The translations under genes and the position numbers were made by a program. From positions 1 through 7,922 of the forward strand of contig JAUWVK010000067.1 in the NCBI GenBank assembly GCA_030617485.1: a stretch of DNA of 7,922 nt, given 5' to 3'. Below are positions 1 through 6,444 of this stretch, piece after piece; the stretch's first letter is position 1, and every line of letters begins with the position of its first letter. Origin of the DNA: Gammaproteobacteria bacterium. GTDB lineage: Bacteria > Pseudomonadota > Gammaproteobacteria > SZUA-152. Under the pieces are notes generated by a model. That model saw only the letters and a list, made by a program, of their open reading frames with translations, searched no databases and was not told the DNA's origin.

Positions 1-37
1 TTTCGATCTCTAAAACTCTAGTCAAAAAGAACAATAT

Positions 38-844
38 ATGAAAAGATTTGCCTTATCCATTGTTGAAAAACCCAGCTTTGAATATTTTATCATTGGACTG
101 ATATTACTCAATGCGGTCATTCTTGGTCTGGAGACTTCACCCAGCATTGTCGCTGAATATAGTGAATGGCTAAGCTTGGGTAACCAGCTCATTCTTGGTG
201 TATTCATTCTCGAAGCGCTATTAAAAATCACTGCGGTTGCACCAAAATTAAAACTGTATTTCGGTAATGGCTGGAACCTGTTTGATTTTTCCATCGTGGT
301 TTTTTCACTGATACCTGCAACGGGTGAGTACGCCATGATTGCTCGCCTCGCACGCCTACTGCGAGTCGCACGTTTAATATCAACCATTCCTGAGTTACGC
401 CTCATCATCAGCACACTGGTACGCTCCATCCCCAGCATGGGGCATGTTTTACTGTTAATGAGCATCATATTCTACATATACGGCGTAGCTGGCTACCATT
501 TATTCCATGAACACGACCCTACACACTGGGAGACTTTAGGAATATCACTGTTGACTTTATTCCGAGTGGTAACACTTGAAGACTGGACTGACGTTATGTA
601 CACCGCCATGGATATGCACCCCATGAGCTGGATTTACTTTGTTAGTTTTGTCGTATTAGGAACATTCGTAGTCATCAATTTATTCATTGCCGTGGTAATT
701 AATAACCTGGAGGAAGCCAAACAGGAACAACTTGATAAGTTGCAAAGGCCTCCCACTAAAGATGAAATGCTACGAGAACTTCGCCAAACACAGGAAGCTC
801 TTGTGAGCTTACAAAAGAAACTGGAAAGAAATAGCCCGTTATGA
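38..844 (+). CDS. One-domain voltage-gated cation channel (BacNav/ion transporter family)
   Basis: Inner-membrane protein of 268 residues expected to assemble as a homotetramer and pass Na+ or Ca2+ on depolarisation. Six membrane segments can be read: S1 about 12-31, S2 47-66, S3 79-93, S4 99-115, S5 132-154 and S6 197-222. S4 carries four arginines spaced by three (R103, R106, R109, R112), the hallmark of a voltage sensor, with likely counter-charges E59 in S2 and D83 in S3. The pore loop has the selectivity filter T179-L-E-D-W-T-D185. After S6 the cytoplasmic tail (222-264) has a heptad pattern (M244, L248, T251, L255, L258, L262) typical of the tetramerising coiled coil of bacterial Nav channels. 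The length matches that family. The ATG at 38 has only a weak A-rich ribosome site, and there is too little upstream sequence to see a promoter. The stop overlaps the next start (ATGA). Family certain; ion selectivity is inference. Confidence 0.93.
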   Translation: MKRFALSIVEKPSFEYFIIGLILLNAVILGLETSPSIVAEYSEWLSLGNQLILGVFILEALLKITAVAPKLKLYFGNGWNLFDFSIVVFSLIPATGEYAMIARLARLLRVARLISTIPELRLIISTLVRSIPSMGHVLLLMSIIFYIYGVAGYHLFHEHDPTHWETLGISLLTLFRVVTLEDWTDVMYTAMDMHPMSWIYFVSFVVLGTFVVINLFIAVVINNLEEAKQEQLDKLQRPPTKDEMLRELRQTQEALVSLQKKLERNSPL

Positions 845-1269
845 AAAATGAAATTGTTGCCAGCGTAGAATTTTATTTTAAGGGTGAATGCTATTCGCCA
901 GAGATTATTATCGATCTCGATCACCTCATGAAGACTTCGCAAGAAGATCATGACAGGCTAGCCTTAATATATGTGAAACTTGCCAAGGAAGGTAATATCG
1001 ATACCTATTCCTATCAATACGAAATGATGCTGGGAGAAACCATTAAGTTTAACAAGGCAACCGGTGTTGCTGCTAACTATTGTCAAGATGGGGTTTTCTC
1101 AATGGATGATTTCGAAAATGCATGGCACGACAATACAATCCTCAACCATATTCAAACTATCGCGAAGCAGTATTTGGCAATAGATGACCTGACGAAAAAT
1201 CCCGACCTTAAAAATGCATTAATGGAGGCCTTTCTAGCCGGAAAACATGAAGGCAAGAAGCCAGGTTAG
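841..1269 (+). CDS. Conserved-looking protein of unknown function, coupled to the channel
   Basis: I do not recognise this 142-residue protein. Its ATG overlaps the TGA of the channel gene by four bases (ATGA), so the two are very probably co-translated; a GGAAAG stretch at 823-828 could serve as ribosome site. No signal peptide or membrane segment is visible, so it is probably cytoplasmic. The N-terminus (residues 5-27) alternates hydrophobic residues like two beta strands and ends in an acidic IDLD; the rest looks mainly helical and acidic, with a basic end (KHEGKK). N79 to D90 loosely resembles an EF-hand loop (G84 at the turn, D83, D90), but position 3 is a cysteine, so calcium binding is not supported. 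Tight coupling suggests a role linked to the channel, such as a cytoplasmic partner or regulator; this is inference from context alone. Confidence 0.8.
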   Translation: MKNEIVASVEFYFKGECYSPEIIIDLDHLMKTSQEDHDRLALIYVKLAKEGNIDTYSYQYEMMLGETIKFNKATGVAANYCQDGVFSMDDFENAWHDNTILNHIQTIAKQYLAIDDLTKNPDLKNALMEAFLAGKHEGKKPG

Positions 1270-1275
1270 GCAATA

Positions 1276-1298
1276 AAAAGCAGATCCTTCCTGCTTTT
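1276..1298. terminator. Bidirectional rho-independent terminator between convergent genes
   Basis: An 8-bp perfect inverted repeat (AAAAGCAG / CTGCTTTT) with a 7-base loop lies seven bases after the stop of the 142-residue protein gene and 20 bases beyond the stop of the minus-strand GGDEF/EAL gene. Its A-rich left arm and T-rich right arm give a U-tract on either strand (five T on the minus side), so it can end both transcription units. The stem has only three GC pairs. Confidence 0.7.
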
Positions 1299-1318
1299 CT
1301 AAGAGCTATCCCAGGATT

Positions 1319-3628
1319 TTATGAAGGAATGGCTACTGATATCCCATATTTTTTATTATGCTCTGAAAGCCAAATTGCAAATTCATCCCTCGCCAAAGGT
1401 TTACTGATAAAAAATCCCTGTATCTCACATTTGTCCACCTCTGTGAAAAATTCCAACTGAGCCGAAGTCTCCACCCCTTCGGCAACCAGATTCATACCCA
1501 GAGTTTCACCTAACGCCACGATTGCCCGAACAATAGCAACATCATCTTTATCATCAGGTATATCTTTAACAAAAGATTGATCCACTTTTAATGAATCAAT
1601 GGGGAACCGTTTCAGGTAACTCATAGATGAATAACCCGTACCAAAATCATCAATGGCAATATGAACCCCTGCTGCATGCAACCTGTCAAGAATAGTTACA
1701 GCAACGCCCATATTTTCAATAAGCAAGCTTTCAGTGATTTCCACTTCCAGTTGGCGGGCATCGAGATCATGTTCCGCACAAATCATTTCAACAAATTCCA
1801 AAAGTCCTTCATCATGAAACTGCCGTGCCGACAGGTTGATCGAGATTCGTAGCGGCTGAAATCCCTTTTCTTTAAGTTCCTGGTGAAACGCACAGGCCAT
1901 GCGAAATACCCAGTAACCTACATCAACTATTTTTCCTGTTTCCTCCAAAACAGGTATAAATTTTGAAGGTTCCACCAGTCCCATCTTTGGGTGTTCCCAA
2001 CGTAATAGAGCCTCCATGCCAATCACCCGCCCTGTTTGTACATTGATTTTTGGTTGGTAATACAGGTCGAATTCGCCACGTTCCATAGCATGGCTCAGAC
2101 TGTGCTGAAGCTCCATCCGTTCGTCTGCCTGAACAGACATGTCGAGTGTATAGAATTCATAAGAATCACCACCTCGAGCTTTTGCACGATACATCGCGAC
2201 ATCAGCATTCTTTATTAGAACATCTGCGTCGGCGGCATCGTCCGGGAAAATGGTTACCCCTATACTGGCGGAAGAAACAATTTCATAACCTCCGAGCAAC
2301 ACAGGTTCAGATACCGTTTTAAGTATTTTTTGCATGACGGCACTAACATCATCAATCTGATTAATTCCTTCCATTAAGATAGTAAACTCATCACCACCAA
2401 AACGACCCAATGTATCACCGTGACGCAAGCTGGATTTAAGTTTCTTCGCAACAATTTTCAGCAAAGCATCTCCAGAGGGGTGACCAAGACTATCGTTCAC
2501 TTCTTTAAACCGATCCAGATCAATAAATATCACAGCTATCTTTGATTGACTACGCTCCCCTTGTTCAATGGCATGCAACAAACGATCATTAACCAAAACT
2601 CTATTCGGTAATCCTGTCAGAGCATCATGGGTAGCCATATGATGCAGTTTTTCCTGTATCTCCATTCGGTCGCTGATGTCTTTACCAGTAGATACATAAT
2701 TGTATATTTCACCATTATCATCTTTTAATGGCGTAATGGTTTTTTCTTCGTAATATATGTCGCCATTTTTTTTGCGGTTAATGAACACATCGCGAAATGA
2801 ATCACCTGCTACGATGGTTTCCCATAATGTTGTGTAAAATTTTGCTTCATGCATATCTGACTTAATTAATCCCAGTTCTTTTCCAACAACCTCATCTGAA
2901 GAATATCCTGTAATTTTTTCAAAAGCGGGATTAACATATTCGGCAATCCCATCCGGATCCGTAATAACCACAATATCGTCTGTTTGCTGAACCACACTTG
3001 ACAGCTTTTTGATTGCCGAGGTCCGCTGTTCCACACGCGTCTCGAGCTCATCATTGATTTGCAAAAGACCTGTCTCTGCAAGATGACGGCGTTTAATCTC
3101 TTTTTCCAGTGGTGAAAAGGCAAATTTTTCCAGAAGAACCCAGATCAACACCCCGAATAGCCCGGCAAATGTTAACCCCAGTAATAAATATTCTATCTTC
3201 TCGCGCTTGGCATTTGAATAAACCGCACCCAAATCACGCTCTACATACAGGGTCAGCAATAGGTGGCTGTCGCGCATGATATTCCGATGCATTAATTTGC
3301 TATGTGATGATTTATCTCTAGCAGGCGATGAAAAAATCTCATAACCATTAGCCGTAATCGCTTTGATACTTGTATCCAAACGATGTTGTTTAGCCCAATC
3401 ACGTAAAATATTTTCTAGCTCCACAAAATTACGCTGCAGATAAACCTTTTTGATTAACCCGGATAAAAACTCCATTTCATGTTCCGCATCCGCAATAGCG
3501 TGATCAACCATCTGATCCGTGTGTCGTGACTGAAGATAAACAACCGCATAAACGCCCAGAAAAAACAGGCCCATTGAAATGGCGACGATTAAACGGCTCT
3601 TGGTAATATAGGCGGGATTGGAAGACAT
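1319..3628 (-). CDS. Membrane PAS-GGDEF-EAL protein (cyclic-di-GMP synthesis/hydrolysis)
   Basis: Inner-membrane sensor enzyme of 769 residues that makes or degrades cyclic-di-GMP. Order: TM1 (about 11-31), a periplasmic input domain of about 110 residues (33-145), TM2 (146-167), a charged helical linker (168-205), PAS (about 206-320), GGDEF (about 330-490) and EAL (about 505-755). The cyclase signature G411-G-D-E-F415 is intact, and an RxxD inhibitory site (R402-D405) lies exactly five residues before it. The phosphodiesterase residues also look complete: E539 in EALLRW, N598, E630 in EITES, D660-D661 in DDFGTG, K681, E717 and Q737. Both activities are therefore possible, and the net direction cannot be read from sequence. 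The gene follows the PhnD-like binding protein after 26 bases, which suggests that the periplasmic domain receives that protein. The ATG at 3628 is the only sensible start (in-frame TAA 13 bases upstream), but it lacks a visible Shine-Dalgarno, so it may depend on coupling to the upstream gene. Confidence 0.95.
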   Translation of the reverse strand: MSSNPAYITKSRLIVAISMGLFFLGVYAVVYLQSRHTDQMVDHAIADAEHEMEFLSGLIKKVYLQRNFVELENILRDWAKQHRLDTSIKAITANGYEIFSSPARDKSSHSKLMHRNIMRDSHLLLTLYVERDLGAVYSNAKREKIEYLLLGLTFAGLFGVLIWVLLEKFAFSPLEKEIKRRHLAETGLLQINDELETRVEQRTSAIKKLSSVVQQTDDIVVITDPDGIAEYVNPAFEKITGYSSDEVVGKELGLIKSDMHEAKFYTTLWETIVAGDSFRDVFINRKKNGDIYYEEKTITPLKDDNGEIYNYVSTGKDISDRMEIQEKLHHMATHDALTGLPNRVLVNDRLLHAIEQGERSQSKIAVIFIDLDRFKEVNDSLGHPSGDALLKIVAKKLKSSLRHGDTLGRFGGDEFTILMEGINQIDDVSAVMQKILKTVSEPVLLGGYEIVSSASIGVTIFPDDAADADVLIKNADVAMYRAKARGGDSYEFYTLDMSVQADERMELQHSLSHAMERGEFDLYYQPKINVQTGRVIGMEALLRWEHPKMGLVEPSKFIPVLEETGKIVDVGYWVFRMACAFHQELKEKGFQPLRISINLSARQFHDEGLLEFVEMICAEHDLDARQLEVEITESLLIENMGVAVTILDRLHAAGVHIAIDDFGTGYSSMSYLKRFPIDSLKVDQSFVKDIPDDKDDVAIVRAIVALGETLGMNLVAEGVETSAQLEFFTEVDKCEIQGFFISKPLARDEFAIWLSEHNKKYGISVAIPS

Positions 3629-3654
3629 ATGGAAATAGTTTTAATAAAAAGAAA

Positions 3655-4500
3655 TTAACGCATGATCTCTCTAAGATTGTTGTAATCTTTATCACTAACG
3701 GGCACTAAGCCGCTGACACTCTTTTTGATTGATTGCAGAATTTGACGGCCTTCATTCGTTTTCGACATGCTAAGCATCACATCACGTATTTTCTCGTGAT
3801 GTGATGAAGCAAGACCCTTACCACAAAGAAAAACATGCTCCGAAATAGATGGCGAGGCCGCAACCTGACGCAAACCCTTATCCTTGAACTTGAAATACAC
3901 TTCCTCTTTTACAGCACCGGCATCAAACTCCCCCACCAGCACACTCAAGGCCACGTTTCGGTGGTTACCCTGAAATTTATAATCGCTCAATGAGTCGAGG
4001 CTAACCCCCGCCTCTCGCAACATAAAACGAGGCACCATATAACTCATCGTCGACTGCGGTGATCCAAAGGCAAAATTTTTGCCTTTTAGCTGACTGAGTT
4101 TTTGGATAGCGCTATCTTCCCGCGTAACGATGTAGCCCTTAAAGAATGGCTTGCCCTTGATTTCAAGACGCGCCAGCAAAGGGTAAGGGCCATATTTACC
4201 GGTCAGCTTCACGTAACTGGCAGGGCCAAGATATGCAAAATCAAACAGTTTATTGCCGATATTCTCGATGTGTGACTCATAGTCCTTGGAAATACTTAAT
4301 TCCATAGGCATATCCAATTGCCTGGAGAGGTAATCCAGCAATGGTTTAAAACGTTTTTCTAATTCCGCAGGCGGCAGGTAGGGATGGACGCCCAGGACGA
4401 AGGGCGGTTTTACTTCAGCATTTTCACCCGCCCCCGCTCCAGCAAGCGGCGCTATCAAAAGTTGCAGCACAAGCAACAGCGAAATAACCATTTTATTCAT
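3655..4500 (-). CDS. PhnD-like periplasmic phosphonate/oxyanion-binding protein, orphan
   Basis: Periplasmic solute-binding protein of 281 residues of the PhnD/phosphonate-bd family, which binds phosphonate, phosphite, phosphate or related ligands. A signal peptide is clear (MNK, hydrophobic core 4-19, Ala/Gly-rich cleavage zone 18-25); there is no lipobox cysteine, so the mature protein should be soluble. Family landmarks: FDFAYLGPASY (87-96), GKNFAFGSPQSTMSY (140-154) with S150, T151 and S153 placed like the anion-binding Ser/Thr cluster of PhnD, then GNHRNVALSVLVGEFDAGAV (178-197) with H180 and D193. Length fits the family. No ABC permease or ATPase gene is adjacent: hemH lies upstream and the GGDEF/EAL gene downstream in the same direction. 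It is therefore more likely a sensory subunit for that enzyme than part of an importer. M4 is an alternative start; neither start has a good Shine-Dalgarno. The ligand is unknown. Confidence 0.9.
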   Translation of the reverse strand: MNKMVISLLLVLQLLIAPLAGAGAGENAEVKPPFVLGVHPYLPPAELEKRFKPLLDYLSRQLDMPMELSISKDYESHIENIGNKLFDFAYLGPASYVKLTGKYGPYPLLARLEIKGKPFFKGYIVTREDSAIQKLSQLKGKNFAFGSPQSTMSYMVPRFMLREAGVSLDSLSDYKFQGNHRNVALSVLVGEFDAGAVKEEVYFKFKDKGLRQVAASPSISEHVFLCGKGLASSHHEKIRDVMLSMSKTNEGRQILQSIKKSVSGLVPVSDKDYNNLREIMR

Positions 4501-4652
4501 AGGTGAACTCTATTTGTACTTCTGTTTGCACATTATCGAACAGTCAGGGTATCTAAATATAGCTGTAAATCCGTAAATATCACCAGTTTAGCCGGTTCCC
4601 CTCCCTATGCCGGACCGCATTACTTATGGGTGCTGCTCCATTACCAGTCAGT
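4501..4652. other. Intergenic region upstream of the binding-protein gene
   Basis: This 152-base stretch separates hemH from the binding-protein gene, both on the minus strand, and is AT-rich near the latter. A GATAAT hexamer on the minus strand (plus positions 4533-4538) could be a -10 box, but no convincing -35 lies 16-18 bases upstream of it. No GC-rich hairpin with a T-tract was seen, so read-through from hemH cannot be excluded. Confidence 0.35.
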
Positions 4653-4667
4653 TCATACCCAGTCAGT
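4638..4667. repeat. Imperfect 15-bp tandem duplication at the hemH stop codon
   Basis: Two adjacent 15-base units, 4638-4652 and 4653-4667, match at 12 of 15 positions and share the nine bases CCCAGTCAGT less its variable first base (that is, CCAGTCAGT). The right unit encodes the last residues of HemH and its TGA; the left unit lies just past the stop. A local slippage duplication is the simplest explanation. Confidence 0.6.
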
Positions 4668-5681
4668 AATGTACTTTTGCACCAAACCCGTGAGGGCTCG
4701 AATGTGATCAGCACGATCATTAAGGGCGGGAATGTAATTAAATGTTTTACCGCCAGCCTCCAGGTAGGCATCACGATTTTCCACGCCAATCTCTTCGATA
4801 GTCTCCAGGCAATCTGCTGAAAACCCCGGGCACACTATATCCACCGATTCAACACCGCCTGCAGCCAATGCTCGCAGAGTTTCGATGGTGTAAGGCTTGA
4901 GCCACTCTTCTCTACCGAAGATGGACTGAAAAGTCAGCTGCCAACGATCCTCATCTAACTCTAGGCGTTCAGCCACCAGTCGCGCTGTTTTATGGCATTG
5001 ATCAAAATAGGGATCACCTTCAGTGTGAAAACGTTTTGGTGTGCCGTGAAATGAAAACAACAGTTTCTCTGGCTGTTCTCTATCGTTCCAGGCCTCACGA
5101 ATACTGGCCGCAAGTGCCTCTATATAATCGGCGTCATCGTGGTATTGATTGATAAAACGAAACTCCGGCAACCAGCGCCATTTTTCTACTGCCGCTGCAA
5201 CCGCATCAAAAGTAGATGCCGTAGTGCTACAGGAATTCTGTGGATACAAGGGCAACACCAGCACACGCTGTGCATTGGCATTACGTAACTTCTCCAAAGC
5301 AGAAGGTATTGAAGGATTGCCGTAACGCATTCCTAGCTCCACGACTACTGGCCCAGAGAGTGACTGAGCCAATTGCTGTGGCAAAAGCTTCCGCAGAGCC
5401 TCAAGCTGCTTTTTTGAAATACTTAATAAAGGCGAACCATCATCAGTCCATACTGTCCGATAAGACGCAGCCGACCGACTGGGCCGAAAACGCAAAATGA
5501 AGCCATGCAAAATTAGCCACCACAAGGGGCGAGGCATATCAACGATGCGAGGATCCCATAAAAACTCGGCCAGATACCGACGCAAGGCAGGCGTCGTGGG
5601 TTCGTCGGGCGTACCCAGATTGGTGATGAGAATACCGGTTACGGCTTGGTGATCATGGCTGTACTGGTTGTTATCGGTCAT
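4653..5681 (-). CDS. hemH: Ferrochelatase (protoheme ferro-lyase)
   Basis: Inserts Fe2+ into protoporphyrin IX to give protoheme, the last step of the classical heme pathway; usually at the cytoplasmic face of the inner membrane. The 342 residues are close to the usual 320-340. Landmarks: GILITNLGTPDEP (16-28), RRYLAEFLWDPRIVD (34-48), GMRYGNPSI (117-125), LPLYPQNS (143-150), FSFHGTP (209-215) with the metal-site histidine H212, and CPGFSADCLETIEEI (284-298) with the conserved glutamate E293. In the FQS.FG.EEWL block (251-261) position 254 is isoleucine, where E. coli-type enzymes, as I recall, carry arginine. The first 12 residues are a variable extension before the conserved core. The ATG at 5681 has no strong ribosome site. 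The gene is transcribed away from the copper chaperone gene and appears to be a single-gene unit, though it could read into the binding-protein gene 152 bases on. Confidence 0.97.
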   Translation of the reverse strand: MTDNNQYSHDHQAVTGILITNLGTPDEPTTPALRRYLAEFLWDPRIVDMPRPLWWLILHGFILRFRPSRSAASYRTVWTDDGSPLLSISKKQLEALRKLLPQQLAQSLSGPVVVELGMRYGNPSIPSALEKLRNANAQRVLVLPLYPQNSCSTTASTFDAVAAAVEKWRWLPEFRFINQYHDDADYIEALAASIREAWNDREQPEKLLFSFHGTPKRFHTEGDPYFDQCHKTARLVAERLELDEDRWQLTFQSIFGREEWLKPYTIETLRALAAGGVESVDIVCPGFSADCLETIEEIGVENRDAYLEAGGKTFNYIPALNDRADHIRALTGLVQKYITDWV

Positions 5682-5858
5682 TGAAGTTCGCGAGTCTATA
5701 TAATTATTGTGTGCCTAGTATACCCATATGGCATGTCTCAAGGGAGAGAATGACGGGAGAATATGGCAGCCTTTTAGTTACCCTCTATTCATAAACCATT
5801 CAGCACCAAAAGTGCGATAATACGAGAAACCAACCCGATAGAGGAATCGAGAAAACTG
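5682..5858. promoter_or_regulatory. Divergent promoter region between hemH and the copper chaperone gene
   Basis: This 177-base region must hold the start signals for hemH (minus strand) and the PCuAC gene (plus strand). It contains an 8-base direct repeat, ATATGGCA, at 5726-5733 and 5761-5768, and a GGGAGA repeat at 5742-5747 and 5755-5760; these are possible but unproven regulator sites. AT-rich sequence at 5698-5707 next to hemH could supply its -10 box. No Fur-box-like or CueR-like dyad was recognised. Confidence 0.5.
5813..5821 (+). promoter_or_regulatory. Candidate extended -10 promoter element for the copper chaperone gene
   Basis: TGCGATAAT fits the extended -10 pattern TGn followed by a TATAAT-like hexamer. 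It lies 38 bases before the ATG at 5859. No good -35 hexamer is present at 16-18 bases spacing, which is tolerated by extended -10 promoters. A short GCAC-CAAAA-GTGC inverted repeat (5803-5815) abuts and overlaps it and could be an operator, but it is only four base pairs. Confidence 0.4.
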
Positions 5859-6434
5859 ATGAGAATATTTATTCTATTACTTATATCTTCATGCGTAGGC
5901 ATTCCCGCCTTTGCTTCTAACATCCCTCACGAAAAACTAGAAGTCCACGACCAATGGGTTCGTGAAGCCCCTCCCTCAGCAAAAGTAATGGCGGGCTATC
6001 TTTCTTTACATAACCACACCGATAAGACCCACACCATTTTACGTATCACTTCCCCCCAGTTTAGTCGTGTGGAAATTCATCGCACCAAGATAAAAAATGA
6101 TATCGCTCGCATGTTGCCTGTATCAAAAATTATCATTAGCCCAAACGGTAAAGTGTTATTCGAACCAGGTGGATTACACCTGATGCTTATCAAGCCAAAG
6201 AAAAAATACCGGAGTGGTGATAAAATTCAGTTAACTCTGCATTTATCAGATAAATCAACATTCGATTTCACCGCGCCCGTGAAAAAAGGCCATGGCATGG
6301 AGGATCATTCCAAACATGATATGGATCACGACTCTCACAACAAGAACCACGACATGAAGCACGACTCACATGACATGGATCATGATTCAATGGATGAAAT
6401 GAAAGATCATTCAGACAGCAAACACCACCACTGA
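5859..6434 (+). CDS. Periplasmic PCuAC copper chaperone with metal-binding tail
   Basis: Secreted copper(I) chaperone of the PCuAC (DUF461) family, which delivers copper to the CuA site of cytochrome c oxidase or otherwise handles periplasmic copper. Signal peptide: residues 1 to about 20 (hydrophobic 3-16, AFAS at 17-20). The core (about 26-141) carries the complete family motif H-x10-M-x21-H-x-M as H74, M85, H107 and M109, inside the typical EPGGLHLML block. Residues 144-191 form an extra low-complexity tail with 13 His, 6 Met and 12 Asp, built from three HDMxHDS-type units (153-159, 164-170, 171-177) and ending in HHH. Such tails occur in some PCuAC proteins and probably bind additional copper. 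GAGGA at 5841-5845 is a somewhat distant ribosome site. psd follows after ten bases, so the two are co-transcribed. Sure of the family; the delivery target is inferred. Confidence 0.95.
   Translation: MRIFILLLISSCVGIPAFASNIPHEKLEVHDQWVREAPPSAKVMAGYLSLHNHTDKTHTILRITSPQFSRVEIHRTKIKNDIARMLPVSKIIISPNGKVLFEPGGLHLMLIKPKKKYRSGDKIQLTLHLSDKSTFDFTAPVKKGHGMEDHSKHDMDHDSHNKNHDMKHDSHDMDHDSMDEMKDHSDSKHHH
6288..6431 (+). repeat. His/Met/Asp-rich repeat tail within the copper chaperone gene
   Basis: The segment encodes residues 144-191 and consists of degenerate CAY-GAY-ATG codon strings. Three units read HDM-x-HDS, with H160, H171 or M178 following. The repeat is visible in both DNA and protein, and the unit copies differ at synonymous positions, which suggests retention rather than a very recent expansion. 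Confidence 0.75.
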
Positions 6435-6444
6435 TTAGAAAAAT

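Noticed and set aside
22..468. Long minus-strand open frame (148 codons) over the channel gene
   Set aside because: It lies antisense to a gene with unmistakable voltage-sensor and pore motifs; the translation is basic and Met/Ser/Arg-rich without family features.
1075..1113. Possible EF-hand calcium loop in the channel-coupled protein (N79-D90)
   Set aside because: Position 1 is Asn, position 3 is Cys and position 12 is Asp; too degenerate to call calcium binding. Kept only as a remark.
3655..4500. Annotating the binding protein as phnD of a phosphonate importer
   Set aside because: No phnC, phnE or C-P lyase genes lie in the window, and the downstream gene is a signalling enzyme; the gene symbol would mislead.
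4595..4620. GCCGG...GCCGG near 4591-4617 as a terminator for hemH
   Set aside because: The two copies are direct, not inverted; only CCGG can pair and no T-tract follows.
5240..5500. 86-codon plus-strand open frame inside hemH
   Set aside because: Antisense shadow of a well-conserved ferrochelatase core; no ribosome site or family match.
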